Assembly (NCBI GenBank): GCA_025642065.1
Contig: JAODUP010001265.1
Span: forward strand, 1-64,000
Direction: 5' to 3'
Origin: Paralvinella palmiformis
Lineage: Eukaryota; Annelida; Polychaeta; Terebellida; Alvinellidae
Length of the DNA stretch: 64,000 nucleotides
Each line of letters starts with the position of its first letter. Position 1 is the first letter of the stretch. Positions 51,430 to 54,239 of the stretch are shown piece after piece. The translations under genes and the position numbers were made by a program. The notes below the pieces were generated by a model. That model was not told the DNA's origin, searched no databases, and saw only the letters and a list, made by a program, of their open reading frames with translations.

Positions 51430-51754
51430 AATTCTTGATTTAAATGAATTGAAGTCACCGAACTTTCACTGTATTTGACTTAATATGTGTTCTGTTTTTA
51501 TAAAGGACACGACTGTGAGATTGAGTTGACGAGCCCACCGGCCAAACACATCATCATCATCAACATCAATCTTGTTACCAATCATCTTGGTGCTTGCTGC
51601 CATTTTACTGATATTAATCATTGTCATCGTCTATGTCTATCGTAGTCGTAAGTATCGAGGAAGATATAGGCCGTCAGAAGAGGAAAGTAAACACAATCTT
51701 CCTTATACAATTAGTGATATGCTGGAGAAAGACACAAAGGAGCTTCTTATCTAA
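106..51754 (+). CDS. crb: Crumbs homologue, 3' part of gene (35 exons, 5' end outside window)
   Basis: Large single-pass membrane protein. Crumbs proteins sit on the apical membrane of epithelia and recruit the Pals1/Stardust complex and FERM proteins through a short tail. Seen here: LamG, Cys-rich segment, about 32 EGF-like repeats, LamG-EGF-LamG-EGF-LamG, about 19 EGF repeats, a strongly hydrophobic helix (51572-51640), and a 37-residue tail with GRYRPS (compare GTYSPS in known Crumbs) and a terminal ELLI (compare ERLI). The LamG/EGF alternation plus helix separates it from the secreted eyes-shut protein. Coordinates span exons and introns; each exon is listed separately. All junctions are GT-AG and most introns are phase 1 at the last Gly of an EGF unit, so skipped exons cannot be excluded. 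Exons 25, 26 and 35 each carry an apparent one-base indel. The promoter and signal peptide are not in the window. Confidence 0.88.
389..530 (+). CDS. crb: crb exon 2: LamG middle
   Basis: Enters in phase 0 and leaves in phase 1 before GTAAGT. It contains [15 protein letters not shown], the conserved DGxWHxhxhxR motif of LamG domains. The preceding intron (203-388) holds CA-rich and ACTC repeats. The following intron (531-820) holds a CAA repeat at about 730-760 and nothing else recognised. Confidence 0.85.
821..1028 (+). CDS. crb: crb exon 3: LamG end
   Basis: Acceptor TTTTAG at 815-820; donor GTAGGT at 1029. It encodes [16 protein letters not shown] followed by [12 protein letters not shown], the hydrophobic-GG strand and the closing Gly-Cys of a LamG domain. 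Ends in phase 2, which matches exon 4. The 3.3-kb intron after it carries TA repeats at 1529-1584, 1869-1908 and 4212-4250, a non-LTR remnant (2363-2920) and a SINE (about 3400-3780). Confidence 0.82.
1529..1584. repeat. TA microsatellite
   Basis: About 28 TA units. Similar TA blocks occur at 1869-1908, 4212-4250, 9253-9297, 11928-11972, 21379-21417, 26305-26360, 27560-27597, 27956-27990, 55760-55797 and elsewhere. Confidence 0.95.
2363..2920 (+). pseudogene. Non-LTR retrotransposon reverse transcriptase 3' remnant
   Basis: Translation shows WSEKWQL (in a shifted frame at the start), then [49 protein letters not shown] and, after an internal deletion, [15 protein letters not shown] and [13 protein letters not shown]. 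These are the familiar C-terminal blocks of LINE polymerase ORFs. The segment normally between PHLEY and LSYEER is absent, and the frame is shifted upstream of DKCK, so it is dead. It lies in the crb intron between exons 3 and 4. Confidence 0.85.
3400..3780 (-). repeat. tRNA-derived SINE (family B), minus strand
   Basis: On the minus strand a tRNA-like head reads tggcctagtggttaag (A box) and ggttcgaacc (B box), at about 3715-3775. It is followed by a body and a poly-T/poly-A end at about 3400-3432. The distal part cggggagaatccccaggctg recurs at 12839, showing that it is dispersed. Confidence 0.7.
4302..4540 (+). CDS. crb: crb exon 4: atypical Cys-rich segment plus first EGF
   Basis: Starts one base after the AG at 4300-4301, completing a split codon. 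The first half is a compact Cys-rich stretch ([18 protein letters not shown]) that does not fit the EGF spacing. It is followed by a canonical EGF unit ([15 protein letters not shown]). Phase 1 at the end. The intron 4541-6048 holds GT/TC repeats, a near tandem duplication at 5359-5440 and a GT/TA block at 5597-5651. Confidence 0.88.
6049..6186 (+). CDS. crb: crb exon 5: one EGF repeat
   Basis: A 138-bp exon, phase 1 to phase 1. It has the six-Cys EGF pattern with NPCANGATC and [12 protein letters not shown]. The intron 6187-7473 contains an AAT-tailed retroelement end (about 6266-6355, minus) and a diverged SINE copy (about 7180-7365). Confidence 0.92.
   Translation, partial: AKTVNSGTLVFPIHVPMVPHVLIRQLGDTCVPVPEDIQVYSVNRI
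6266..6355 (-). repeat. ATT-tailed retroelement 3' end
   Basis: The minus strand reads gaggatattggcgctatag and ends in an ATT repeat. The same end occurs on + at 25715-25783 (gaggatattggtgctatag then an ATT repeat), so this is a dispersed element tail rather than a simple microsatellite. Confidence 0.6.
7180..7365 (+). repeat. Diverged SINE family A copy
   Basis: Recognisable from ggttcaaatcctaggct, tcaaggatgtttcatttt, ctggaggttgcttgg and gtgcacagaagtggc in the family order. The head is badly diverged around a C tract at 7213-7221. Confidence 0.65.
7474..7680 (+). CDS. crb: crb exon 6: two EGF repeats
   Basis: A 207-bp symmetric phase 1-1 exon with the motifs [17 protein letters not shown] and [14 protein letters not shown]. 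The second unit matches the C-x-S-x-P-C O-glucosylation pattern. It is followed by the longest intron of the window (7681-16857). Confidence 0.92.
7829..7960. repeat. GTGA minisatellite
   Basis: Runs of gtga with interspersed tgga and tggg variants. Confidence 0.9.
8268..8402. repeat. CA/GT microsatellite cluster
   Basis: CA and GT runs adjoin at 8268-8300, so the strand can fold on itself. A second CA run lies at 8371-8402. Confidence 0.9.
11686..11878 (+). repeat. tRNA-derived SINE (family A), near full length
   Basis: Head: gcgcctccgtggtctggttg with the A box and B box gttcaaatctc. Body: gggcatatctgaagg, tttggaggttgctcggccca and catgtgcacaaaagtg. It ends in an ATC repeat. Five other copies or fragments in the window share this layout. 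Flanking atgaatta on both sides (11673-11680 and 11876-11883) may be a target duplication. Confidence 0.8.
12837..12893 (-). repeat. Fragment of SINE family B
   Basis: About 50 bases here match 3434-3484 (cggggagaatccccaggctg, then tcagcacag and atgttgga) with few changes. Only the tail portion is present. Confidence 0.65.
13171..13249. repeat. TC microsatellite
   Basis: About 39 uninterrupted TC units in the long crb intron. Confidence 0.95.
14877..15072 (+). repeat. tRNA-derived SINE (family A)
   Basis: Same order as the copy at 11686: a tRNA-like head with tggtctaacggtagtgtg, then accacagatcactaccacct, gaatcccggcgtgggcat and gtgcacaaaagtggccgt, ending in an ATC repeat. Confidence 0.8.
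15165..16080. repeat. AT-rich element with gatttaaatc-type repeated ends
   Basis: Left end 15168-15245 repeats tgatttaaatcat; right end 15991-16073 repeats attgattaaaat and gatttaaaaaat. About 750 bases of unrelated sequence, including a CA/TA block, lie between. The mirrored AT-rich ends suggest a non-autonomous DNA element, but no target duplication was identified. Confidence 0.4.
16858..17191 (+). CDS. crb: crb exon 7: three EGF repeats
   Basis: 334 bp, entering phase 1 and leaving phase 2. It contains [30 protein letters not shown] and [14 protein letters not shown]. The third repeat is interrupted by the intron just before its last Gly. Intron 17192-17847 holds a GT-rich tract at about 17616-17690. 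Confidence 0.93.
17848..18083 (+). CDS. crb: crb exon 8: two EGF repeats
   Basis: Enters phase 2 and so completes the Gly codon of exon 7 (PGFQGIHC). It encodes [15 protein letters not shown] and [15 protein letters not shown], calcium-binding-type EGF units. The donor GTGAGT follows at 18084. Confidence 0.93.
18546..18887 (+). CDS. crb: crb exon 9: three EGF repeats
   Basis: A 342-bp phase 1-1 exon with [30 protein letters not shown] and [15 protein letters not shown]. The following intron (18888-20051) contains a short imperfect direct repeat around 19591-19640 and 19672-19720 and a CA tract at 19957-19982. Confidence 0.93.
20052..20191 (+). CDS. crb: crb exon 10: one EGF repeat
   Basis: 140 bp, phase 1 in and phase 0 out. 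The unit [18 protein letters not shown] has a long first Cys loop. The phase change is matched by exon 11, which starts in phase 0. Intron 20192-22495 carries a minus-strand SINE copy (about 20887-21066), a TA block (21379-21417) and a GATA/GA tract near 21880-21930. Confidence 0.9.
20887..21066 (-). repeat. SINE family A, minus strand
   Basis: Read on the minus strand it has the family order. On + it shows gattgatgttttactgccac, ccatggtaggctaattgggc, caacctccaaaggtaatg and gggtggtagtgatctg. Moderately diverged. Confidence 0.78.
22496..22700 (+). CDS. crb: crb exon 11: two EGF repeats
   Basis: Phase 0 in, phase 1 out. [15 protein letters not shown] is followed by [16 protein letters not shown], which has a longer spacing between its first Cys residues. 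The intron after it contains a long CA tract (22799-22873) and an ATT-tailed retroelement end (about 22935-23010). Confidence 0.92.
22799..22873. repeat. CA microsatellite
   Basis: About 37 uninterrupted CA units. Confidence 0.95.
23297..23503 (+). CDS. crb: crb exon 12: one and a half EGF repeats
   Basis: A 207-bp phase 1-1 exon. [15 protein letters not shown] is a full EGF; the second ([20 protein letters not shown]) is interrupted mid-domain and completed by exon 13. Intron 23504-24049 has an ATT repeat at 23635-23672. Confidence 0.9.
24050..24190 (+). CDS. crb: crb exon 13: EGF end plus one EGF start
   Basis: 141 bp, phase 1-1. It completes the exon 12 repeat ([14 protein letters not shown]) and encodes [15 protein letters not shown]. 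The 316-bp intron after it contains only a short GT and TC tract. Confidence 0.9.
   Translation, partial: EDILVSVMLVTKATNVRMRLMSVYLVHVLMVEYVQIRLITTPVNVC
24507..24720 (+). CDS. crb: crb exon 14: two EGF repeats, second split
   Basis: 214 bp, leaving in phase 2 before GTACGG within the second unit (NGYR). [15 protein letters not shown] and [15 protein letters not shown] are visible. The intron 24721-26023 has an 84-bp CA tract (24790-24873) and an ATT-tailed retroelement end (25715-25783). Confidence 0.9.
24790..24873. repeat. CA microsatellite
   Basis: About 42 uninterrupted CA units shortly after crb exon 14. Confidence 0.95.
25715..25783 (+). repeat. ATT-tailed retroelement 3' end
   Basis: actgagctcaattatttttg followed by gaggatattggtgctatag and an ATT repeat; counterpart of 6266-6355. 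Confidence 0.6.
26024..26286 (+). CDS. crb: crb exon 15: EGF end plus two EGF repeats
   Basis: Completes the Arg codon of exon 14 ([11 protein letters not shown]). It then encodes [14 protein letters not shown] and [14 protein letters not shown]. Phase 1 out. The intron after it carries a TA block and a complete hAT-like element (26381-27134). Confidence 0.9.
26381..27134. mobile_element. Non-autonomous hAT-like DNA transposon, 754 bp
   Basis: Ends caggggtg and cacccctg are exact inverted repeats of 8 bases of the hAT type. Sub-terminal regions on both sides are rich in agtaaaagta and its complement. Flanking octamers atagtgag (26373-26380) and atggtgag (27135-27142) differ at one base, matching the 8-bp hAT target duplication. 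No transposase ORF was seen. Confidence 0.85.
27278..27367 (+). CDS. crb: crb exon 16: half EGF repeat
   Basis: A 90-bp phase 1-1 exon encoding [18 protein letters not shown]. The repeat is split by the next intron and completed in exon 17. That intron holds a pogo-like element (27600-27955) between two TA tracts. Confidence 0.9.
27600..27955 (+). mobile_element. Pogo-like non-autonomous element, internally deleted copy
   Basis: Starts cagtcataatccgttaatct and runs nearly identical to the element at 41154 for about 350 bases (gtcggataaatgagaatgtc, gagtccgtgacataccggta, ccgtgcgcaagatacggaat). It then jumps to the terminal gactg. Both flanks are TA repeats, in keeping with TA insertion. Confidence 0.8.
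28074..28190 (+). CDS. crb: crb exon 17: two half EGF repeats
   Basis: A 117-bp phase 1-1 exon that ends the previous unit ([14 protein letters not shown]) and starts another ([18 protein letters not shown]). The donor is GTCAGT. The intron 28191-29178 holds a TA tract (28926-28950), a retroelement tail (29008-29062) and a GTGA repeat. Confidence 0.88.
29008..29062 (+). repeat. Dispersed element tail with AAAT repeat
   Basis: ctacaaatgcctttgcacag then gggatgcacaataaatatat and ggaataaataaat. The copy at 44052-44116 differs at only a few bases. The common end and short tandem tail suggest the 3' end of a non-LTR element or SINE. Confidence 0.65.
29179..29436 (+). CDS. crb: crb exon 18: EGF end plus two EGF repeats
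   Basis: 258 bp, phase 1-1. [14 protein letters not shown] closes the exon 17 unit; [16 protein letters not shown] and [14 protein letters not shown] follow. The 1.6-kb intron after it (29437-31035) contains a SINE 3' end at about 30512-30562 and otherwise nothing recognised. Confidence 0.92.
30512..30562 (+). repeat. SINE family A, 3' end only
   Basis: tttaggctaccatgtgcaca followed by aacgtggctgtaaaacatc and an ATC-like tail match the last 50 bases of the family. The rest is missing, as in a 5'-truncated insertion. Confidence 0.6.
31036..31155 (+). CDS. crb: crb exon 19: one EGF repeat
   Basis: 120 bp, phase 1-1. [19 protein letters not shown] is a short EGF unit with the C-x-S-x-P-C pattern. 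Nothing was recognised in the following 599-bp intron. Confidence 0.92.
31755..31982 (+). CDS. crb: crb exon 20: two EGF repeats
   Basis: 228 bp, phase 1-1. [14 protein letters not shown] and [14 protein letters not shown] are complete units with CQC cores. The intron after it has a TGA/ATG repeat (32052-32080) and a 100-bp CA tract (32205-32304). Confidence 0.93.
32205..32304. repeat. CA microsatellite
   Basis: About 100 bases of CA with one interruption (tg), in the intron between exons 20 and 21. Confidence 0.95.
32477..32593 (+). CDS. crb: crb exon 21: one EGF repeat
   Basis: 117 bp, phase 1-1. [15 protein letters not shown] then [11 protein letters not shown]. It is followed by a 2.7-kb intron (32594-35254) that holds a decayed, unidentified coding-like stretch. 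Confidence 0.93.
32700..35060 (+). other. Decayed coding-like stretch in crb intron 21, unidentified
   Basis: This part of the intron is less AT-rich and keeps short open stretches, e.g. [20 protein letters not shown] (33328-33387, +) and [20 protein letters not shown] (about 34245-34304, +), broken by stops. A SINE C fragment lies at 34012-34085. It looks like an old transposable-element or retro-pseudogene body; I do not recognise the protein. Confidence 0.4.
34012..34085 (-). repeat. SINE family C head fragment
   Basis: On + tacgagtcctatgctctaac followed by tgactgtgccatcac matches the head of the copy at 53403-53716 (tacgagtcatacgctctaac). The B-box region is diverged (ctcaaacctgcc). Confidence 0.6.
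35255..35365 (+). CDS. crb: crb exon 22: one EGF repeat
   Basis: 111 bp, phase 1-1. [14 protein letters not shown] then [11 protein letters not shown]. The intron 35366-36395 is AT-rich and holds nothing recognised. Confidence 0.93.
36396..36626 (+). CDS. crb: crb exon 23: last EGF of first array, start of second LamG, RRKR site
   Basis: 231 bp, phase 1-1. [14 protein letters not shown] is followed by [16 protein letters not shown], the usual entry into a LamG domain. It then encodes [13 protein letters not shown] (codons 36602-36613) matches the furin-type consensus R-x-K/R-R. The intron after it holds a TA-flanked element (36811-38362). Confidence 0.92.
36811..38362. mobile_element. Possible TA-flanked DNA transposon, 1.55 kb
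   Basis: Left end cagtcaagtcctgctaattg; the reverse complement of the right end reads caatcatgtcctgtaaatcc, an imperfect inverted repeat sharing gtcctg. TA lies on both sides (36809-36810, 38363-38364). The interior is AT-rich with no recognised transposase. Confidence 0.5.
38674..38789 (+). CDS. crb: crb exon 24: second LamG, strand segment
   Basis: 116 bp, phase 1 in and phase 0 out (GTAAGT at 38790). It encodes [21 protein letters not shown], a typical LamG strand pair ending with FSSG. The preceding intron ends with an ACT/AAT repeat region at 38403-38452. Nothing was seen in 38790-39342. Confidence 0.9.
39343..39686 (+). CDS. crb: crb exon 25: second LamG middle, one base short
   Basis: Acceptor at 39341-39342, donor GTAAGT at 39687. 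The first part reads [17 protein letters not shown] and runs into a stop at about 39472. From about 39423 the next frame is open and reads [19 protein letters not shown] and later [13 protein letters not shown], clear LamG strands ending in YYRGCLG. The exon length (344) is one short of a multiple of three although both borders are phase 0, so one base is missing around 39411-39432. Confidence 0.85.
39911..40253 (+). CDS. crb: crb exon 26: LamG end, EGF, start of third LamG; one extra base
   Basis: Starts with DFKINNESV, the usual LamG exit strand, then the [15 protein letters not shown], then [19 protein letters not shown], the start of the third LamG. The reading frame changes at the GGG at 40118-40120: with one G fewer the sequence reads [11 protein letters not shown] without break. 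The exon length (343) is one more than a multiple of three between two phase 0 borders, which agrees with one extra base. Confidence 0.85.
40609..40850. repeat. Fold-back (long inverted repeat) element
   Basis: The left arm cagcctaatccaagatggtg (from 40609) and the reverse complement of the right arm (cagcctaatccaaattggtg, ending 40850) pair over about 80 bases. The arms share atttcagttatttctaca and are separated by about 80 bases. MITE-like hairpin with no coding content, in the intron between exons 26 and 27. Confidence 0.8.
41154..41843 (+). mobile_element. Pogo-like non-autonomous element, 690 bp
   Basis: Begins cagtcagaatccgttaatcc. The reverse complement of its end begins cagtcagaatccattaatcc, giving 20-bp terminal inverted repeats with one mismatch. 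TA precedes the left end. CAGT-starting ends and TA targets are typical of the pogo/Tigger branch of Tc1/mariner. No transposase is present. Confidence 0.82.
41917..42079 (+). CDS. crb: crb exon 27: third LamG middle
   Basis: Phase 0 in, phase 1 out. It contains [18 protein letters not shown], the LamG DGxW motif with Tyr in place of the usual His. A TA block (about 41857-41888) lies shortly before the acceptor, next to a pogo-like element. Intron 42080-42741 holds TA (42116-42140) and ATT (42275-42316) repeats. Confidence 0.9.
42742..42895 (+). CDS. crb: crb exon 28: third LamG, later strands
   Basis: 154 bp, phase 1 in, phase 2 out. It encodes [15 protein letters not shown] and [15 protein letters not shown], matching the LamG strand that normally reads LxLGG but with FGQ here. 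The 488-bp intron after it is a degenerate repeat built on tgatgtttatg-like units. Confidence 0.88.
42900..43380. repeat. Degenerate minisatellite in crb intron 28
   Basis: Units containing gatgtttaggcctgtcat (twice, about 43036-43095) and related forms such as gatgtttatgtgggtcac and gatatttatgtctgtgac recur at irregular 25-50 base spacing to about 43345. Confidence 0.55.
43384..43610 (+). CDS. crb: crb exon 29: third LamG exit and one EGF
   Basis: Completes the Ser codon from exon 28 and encodes [15 protein letters not shown], the LamG GCxxxhxhN exit, then the [19 protein letters not shown]. Phase 1 out. Intron 43611-44790 contains a retroelement tail with an AAAT repeat (44047-44116). Confidence 0.92.
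44052..44116 (+). repeat. Dispersed element tail with AAAT repeat
   Basis: ctacaaatgcatttgcgctg, then gggatgcacaataaatatat and five AAAT units; matches 29008-29062. Confidence 0.65.
44791..45015 (+). CDS. crb: crb exon 30: fourth LamG, first strands
   Basis: 225 bp, phase 1-1. [15 protein letters not shown] opens the domain and [14 protein letters not shown] with [15 protein letters not shown] gives the paired strands. The acceptor follows an ATC/ATT-rich region. Confidence 0.9.
45280..45471 (+). CDS. crb: crb exon 31: fourth LamG middle
   Basis: 192 bp, phase 1-1. [19 protein letters not shown] is a textbook LamG DGxWH motif; [14 protein letters not shown] ends the exon at the strand before the GC exit. 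It is followed by a 1.6-kb intron holding a CpG-rich TIR element (45850-46324) and a CA/TA block. Confidence 0.93.
45850..46324. mobile_element. CpG-rich TIR element, 475 bp
   Basis: The left end agccgagcatccgaaccgtg and the reverse complement of the right end (agccgagcattgtcaccgtg) match over about 75 imperfect bases, including gcatgcgc. The element is GC- and CpG-rich in an AT-rich intron. A short ORF starts at 45975 ([12 protein letters not shown]) and breaks after about 21 codons. Superfamily not determined; PIF/Harbinger is a guess. Confidence 0.65.
46882..47021. repeat. CA then TA compound microsatellite at an acceptor
   Basis: CA units (with a CG-containing patch at about 46945-46955) followed by TA units ending five bases before the AG of exon 32. 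It occupies the place of a normal pyrimidine tract. Confidence 0.95.
47027..48454 (+). CDS. crb: crb exon 32: LamG exit and about 11 EGF repeats in one exon
   Basis: A 1,428-bp exon, far longer than the others. It starts with [16 protein letters not shown], the LamG exit, and then gives about 11 EGF units without an intron, for example [28 protein letters not shown] and [14 protein letters not shown]. Codon choice is richer in G and C (tgc, gcc, cgg) than in the upstream EGF exons. The acceptor AG (47025-47026) follows directly on a TA microsatellite. Confidence 0.95.
48670..49185 (+). CDS. crb: crb exon 33: about five EGF repeats, some atypical
   Basis: 516 bp, phase 1-1. It contains [14 protein letters not shown] and [14 protein letters not shown]; the latter is followed by a Cys-rich stretch ([13 protein letters not shown]) with shortened spacing. 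The last two complete units carry the loop form GTGYKG or GSGYTG. The final EGF ([14 protein letters not shown]) is split by the next intron, which holds CA/CG repeats (49398-49520). Confidence 0.93.
49577..49972 (+). CDS. crb: crb exon 34: EGF end plus three EGF repeats
   Basis: 396 bp, phase 1-1. [13 protein letters not shown] completes the exon 33 unit; [28 protein letters not shown] and [15 protein letters not shown] follow. The last ends QGYTG before GTAATG. The intron 49973-51505 contains a pogo/Tigger-like remnant with an inserted SINE and TC/TA repeats. Confidence 0.93.
50438..50624 (-). repeat. SINE family A, minus strand, inside a pogo-like element
   Basis: Well-preserved copy: on + gatgattggtgttttacggc, ggtaggctaaatgggccgag, gagattcgaactcgggtggt and gcgctacgaaattagaccgc. 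It lies in the last crb intron, within 50048-51471. Confidence 0.8.
50799..50818. other. Perfect 20-bp palindrome
   Basis: gttgaccaatattggtcaac equals its own reverse complement. It lies in the last crb intron inside the pogo-like remnant. A function is not evident. Confidence 0.6.
51190..51427. repeat. TC, CTAT, TC and TA compound repeat
   Basis: TC runs (51190-51250, 51319-51342, 51370-51394), a CTAT run (51283-51306) and a TA run (51394-51427) in the last crb intron. Confidence 0.95.
51506..51754 (+). CDS. crb: crb exon 35: juxtamembrane, transmembrane helix, cytoplasmic tail and stop
   Basis: After [14 protein letters not shown] the frame must move by one base within an ATC-rich stretch (about 51539-51571). 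The frame then encodes [20 protein letters not shown] (transmembrane helix) and a 37-residue tail. The tail starts [12 protein letters not shown], like the Crumbs FERM-binding region with its conserved Tyr, Pro and Ser, and ends DTKELLI, like the PDZ-binding ERLI. The stop TAA is at 51752-51754. Tail length equals the 37 residues known for Crumbs. An alternative acceptor cannot repair the frame, because the frame of the helix has a stop just upstream (about 51527-51529). Confidence 0.88.
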
Positions 51755-52150
51755 TTATGACAGGTGTAATGGTACAACATGTTCACACATCATATATGTG
51801 TATGCACGTAATAACTCATCACGCACATGTTGACACACATATATATCTCTGCATGAAAAGGGTTGCTTTTCATCTGATGTTTTGTCGATATCATATAAAC
51901 ATAATTAATAATTCTCTGTGCCAGTGCCTTTATGAGCACTTCTGATTTACAAATATTTATTTAAAAGGGCGATATATATTTTTACGGGGCCCGGATGAGA
52001 TTTCCAGATGATGTGAATCCTGACTTCTGGGGCCAATACGGTTATCGTTTTTCTAGACTCGGTTTGTGAACCCTTTTAACAGGAATCGCAAAATGTACGT
52101 ATCTGTATGTTATATTTAGACTAGGCATAATAAACAACACCCGAACGTGC
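51755..52150 (+). other. Probable crb 3' UTR with candidate poly(A) signal
   Basis: Non-coding sequence after the crb stop. An AATAAA hexamer lies at 52129-52134, about 375 bases after the stop, and is the nearest canonical signal. Another lies near 53185. UTR extent is inferred only from the hexamer. Confidence 0.4.
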
Positions 52151-52889
52151 ATAGGCTTATTAAATAGCAAACCAAGGGCCATAGTATAGGAGTTTTATGC
52201 CAATTCTGCTGTTGATTAATGCCTTCAATATTGGAGAAGCGGGTTGCCCTTCTATTTGACAACGAGTCTCCGTTGATGATATTGCTATAGCGTATATACT
52301 GCGAGGACTTGGCGCTCCTAAACCGTGGAACTGTGGCTGCGCACTCGAGTGTACGTGTCCGTGTCCCAAATTGTAATATGCCATCAAACGATCGTAACGT
52401 GCTGCCAAATGAAAACATCAAAACGATGCTCGCTCATCATTTGACCGGGTATCACTATTATTATTGTTATTATTATTGTCGGTATTCTCATAACTAGCAT
52501 TTACATCAATATGAGAAGTGGACGTATTATCAGGACACATCAGAGCGGCTCCGTTTGTGCCGCTTCCGCGATGTCAACAAAACGTTTATGTCCTATTTAA
52601 AGTAGCCAAAGCCGGAAGATATTTTTGAGGTCGGCCTGTATTTCGTATGTTGATGGATACCTAGATGTATTACCGTATCTGATGTAGTAACTGACTTGAT
52701 ATTATGGCAGTGATAATTACTAGGTTCTAATTATTTCAGTTTATAGGATGATTCTTGTACATCTGTAATCATCTCCAGTCGTCGTCCGATGCTCGTTCTC
52801 GTTATTGTTATTGTCACCCGGTCTTGTCATAATATTAATTGTCATGCTTTATCAATATTTTTATGGGTGCATATAATATTTTGTACTTT

Positions 52890-52923
<34 letters not shown>

Positions 52924-53402
52924 GACACAAGTGCACATATTAAGCTAAAAATAGAATGCTTGGCATAGTATTATATCTGTCTATGCAATGCCACATTTAC
53001 TTACCTCTTTGACACTTGTTTAGCTTTCTTATTGGATATTGTTTTATACAAGTCGTTATCTACAAGTTAGAACATATTTTTTCATACCATCATTATCTTG
53101 CATATATTACAGTTTATCTTGTATATATTATAGTCTATGTACAGTTGTTGCTTATCATTGTCTTCCATTTGTGGTTTATTACGGTTAATAAACATTTCAT
53201 TATTAATATAATGTTTGTCCCTTTTTATCACCACGCTAAAAGTATTTATGTTGACAATGTTGACATTTTAATTCTGATTTTCCTTAAAGACGTTCGTCGA
53301 AATGATTTTATCCAACAGCGACCTTTGCAAATTCGCTTAAATCGATATCTAAACATTTATTGGTTTCTAATGAAAGTATATATATATATATATATATATA
53401 TA
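52151..53402. other. Intergenic stretch, nothing recognised
   Basis: Contains short ATT repeats (52455-52480), a TA block (52896-52921) and another at 53377-53403. No coding segment or element ends are seen. Confidence 0.6.
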
Positions 53403-53716
53403 TAATGCATGTTTATATCGCGCCAGAACCAGGTAACCCTGTTATGAGGCGCTGTACAGTATTATTATCCCTGATTCAGACCTTTTTTACACCCAACACA
53501 TATCTCAGCTCTCAAGGGAGCATACAACGCATGCTGCCATTATAGACACAAAGCGTTACTCAAACACATAGCCATCGCGTCCTGTCAGGTACTCATTTTA
53601 TGGATGAGTGAACCAGTCGCCACATGACAACATTGCAGCTCCCGGAGATTTGAACCCGCGACCCTTCATTTACGAGTCATACGCTCTAACTAACTGCGCT
53701 ATCACGGCTTGACAAC
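53403..53716 (-). repeat. tRNA-derived SINE (family C), minus strand
   Basis: On the minus strand it begins caagccgtgatagcgcagtt and continues with agttagagcg and the B box cgggttcaaatc, with a CGT in the anticodon position (Thr-like). A body of about 240 bases follows, ending by a TA repeat. A tRNA gene is unlikely because the acceptor stem is not closed and a body is attached. Confidence 0.72.
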
Positions 53717-54239
53717 TGTATGCCATAATGGTATGGATTTCTTCTGCAAGGACATGAAATAATCCGAATACAATTTATTTTTTGTATCTTCAACTATCAT
53801 TTAAATTAAACTAGTCCGTTGCTCGCAACCAGTTTTGTATATTCCCTGATGACGATCAAATAATCTGGTAGTAATTAAGTATTCATTTACAATTTTAATA
53901 ATCTACATATATTGCACTTTTACAACGTATGATGCATATTTATAATTATGGGGACTAGTGTAGCCGAAGCCGTCTTCCAACTGACTTCTAACTAATGATA
54001 GCCAAACTAGTAAACTCATTATAATGCTGTTAATGTATTCTGAAGTCTGGACGTGTGGCGTTGATATTTTGTAAAGTATGAGGATTAAGGCACCAAGGAA
54101 TCATATGTGTGACTAAATATGAGTGCATTGACAACAATAATAGAGTTGTTGCATTTTACACTTGCCAAGTATGTGGCTAAGATGTAACTTTTCAAAGTTT
54201 TCTTAATTTGTGAGCTTGATTTGCGAGTGGAAAGGGTAC

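Larger units (their letters stand above)
50048..51471 (+). mobile_element. Pogo/Tigger-like transposon remnant in last crb intron
   Basis: Ends cagtgaaa and tttcactg are inverted and lie between TA dinucleotides (50046-50047, 51472-51473). Inside, about 50252-50400 encodes [19 protein letters not shown] and then GRYISGKSL, resembling the CENP-B/Tc5-type DNA-binding domain of Tigger transposases (VDEALxxWFxxx...SGxxL). The catalytic part is gone. A SINE (50438-50624) and TC/TA repeats occupy the remainder. The short inverted repeat makes the outer limits uncertain. Confidence 0.6.

Noticed and set aside
106..51754. Identification as eyes shut (EYS/spacemaker) or Notch
   Set aside because: Eyes shut lacks a transmembrane helix and Crumbs-type tail; Notch has no LamG domains and carries LNR and ankyrin repeats, which are absent here.
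53640..53716. tRNA-Thr gene on the minus strand
   Set aside because: A and B boxes are visible but the acceptor stem does not close and a SINE body follows directly.
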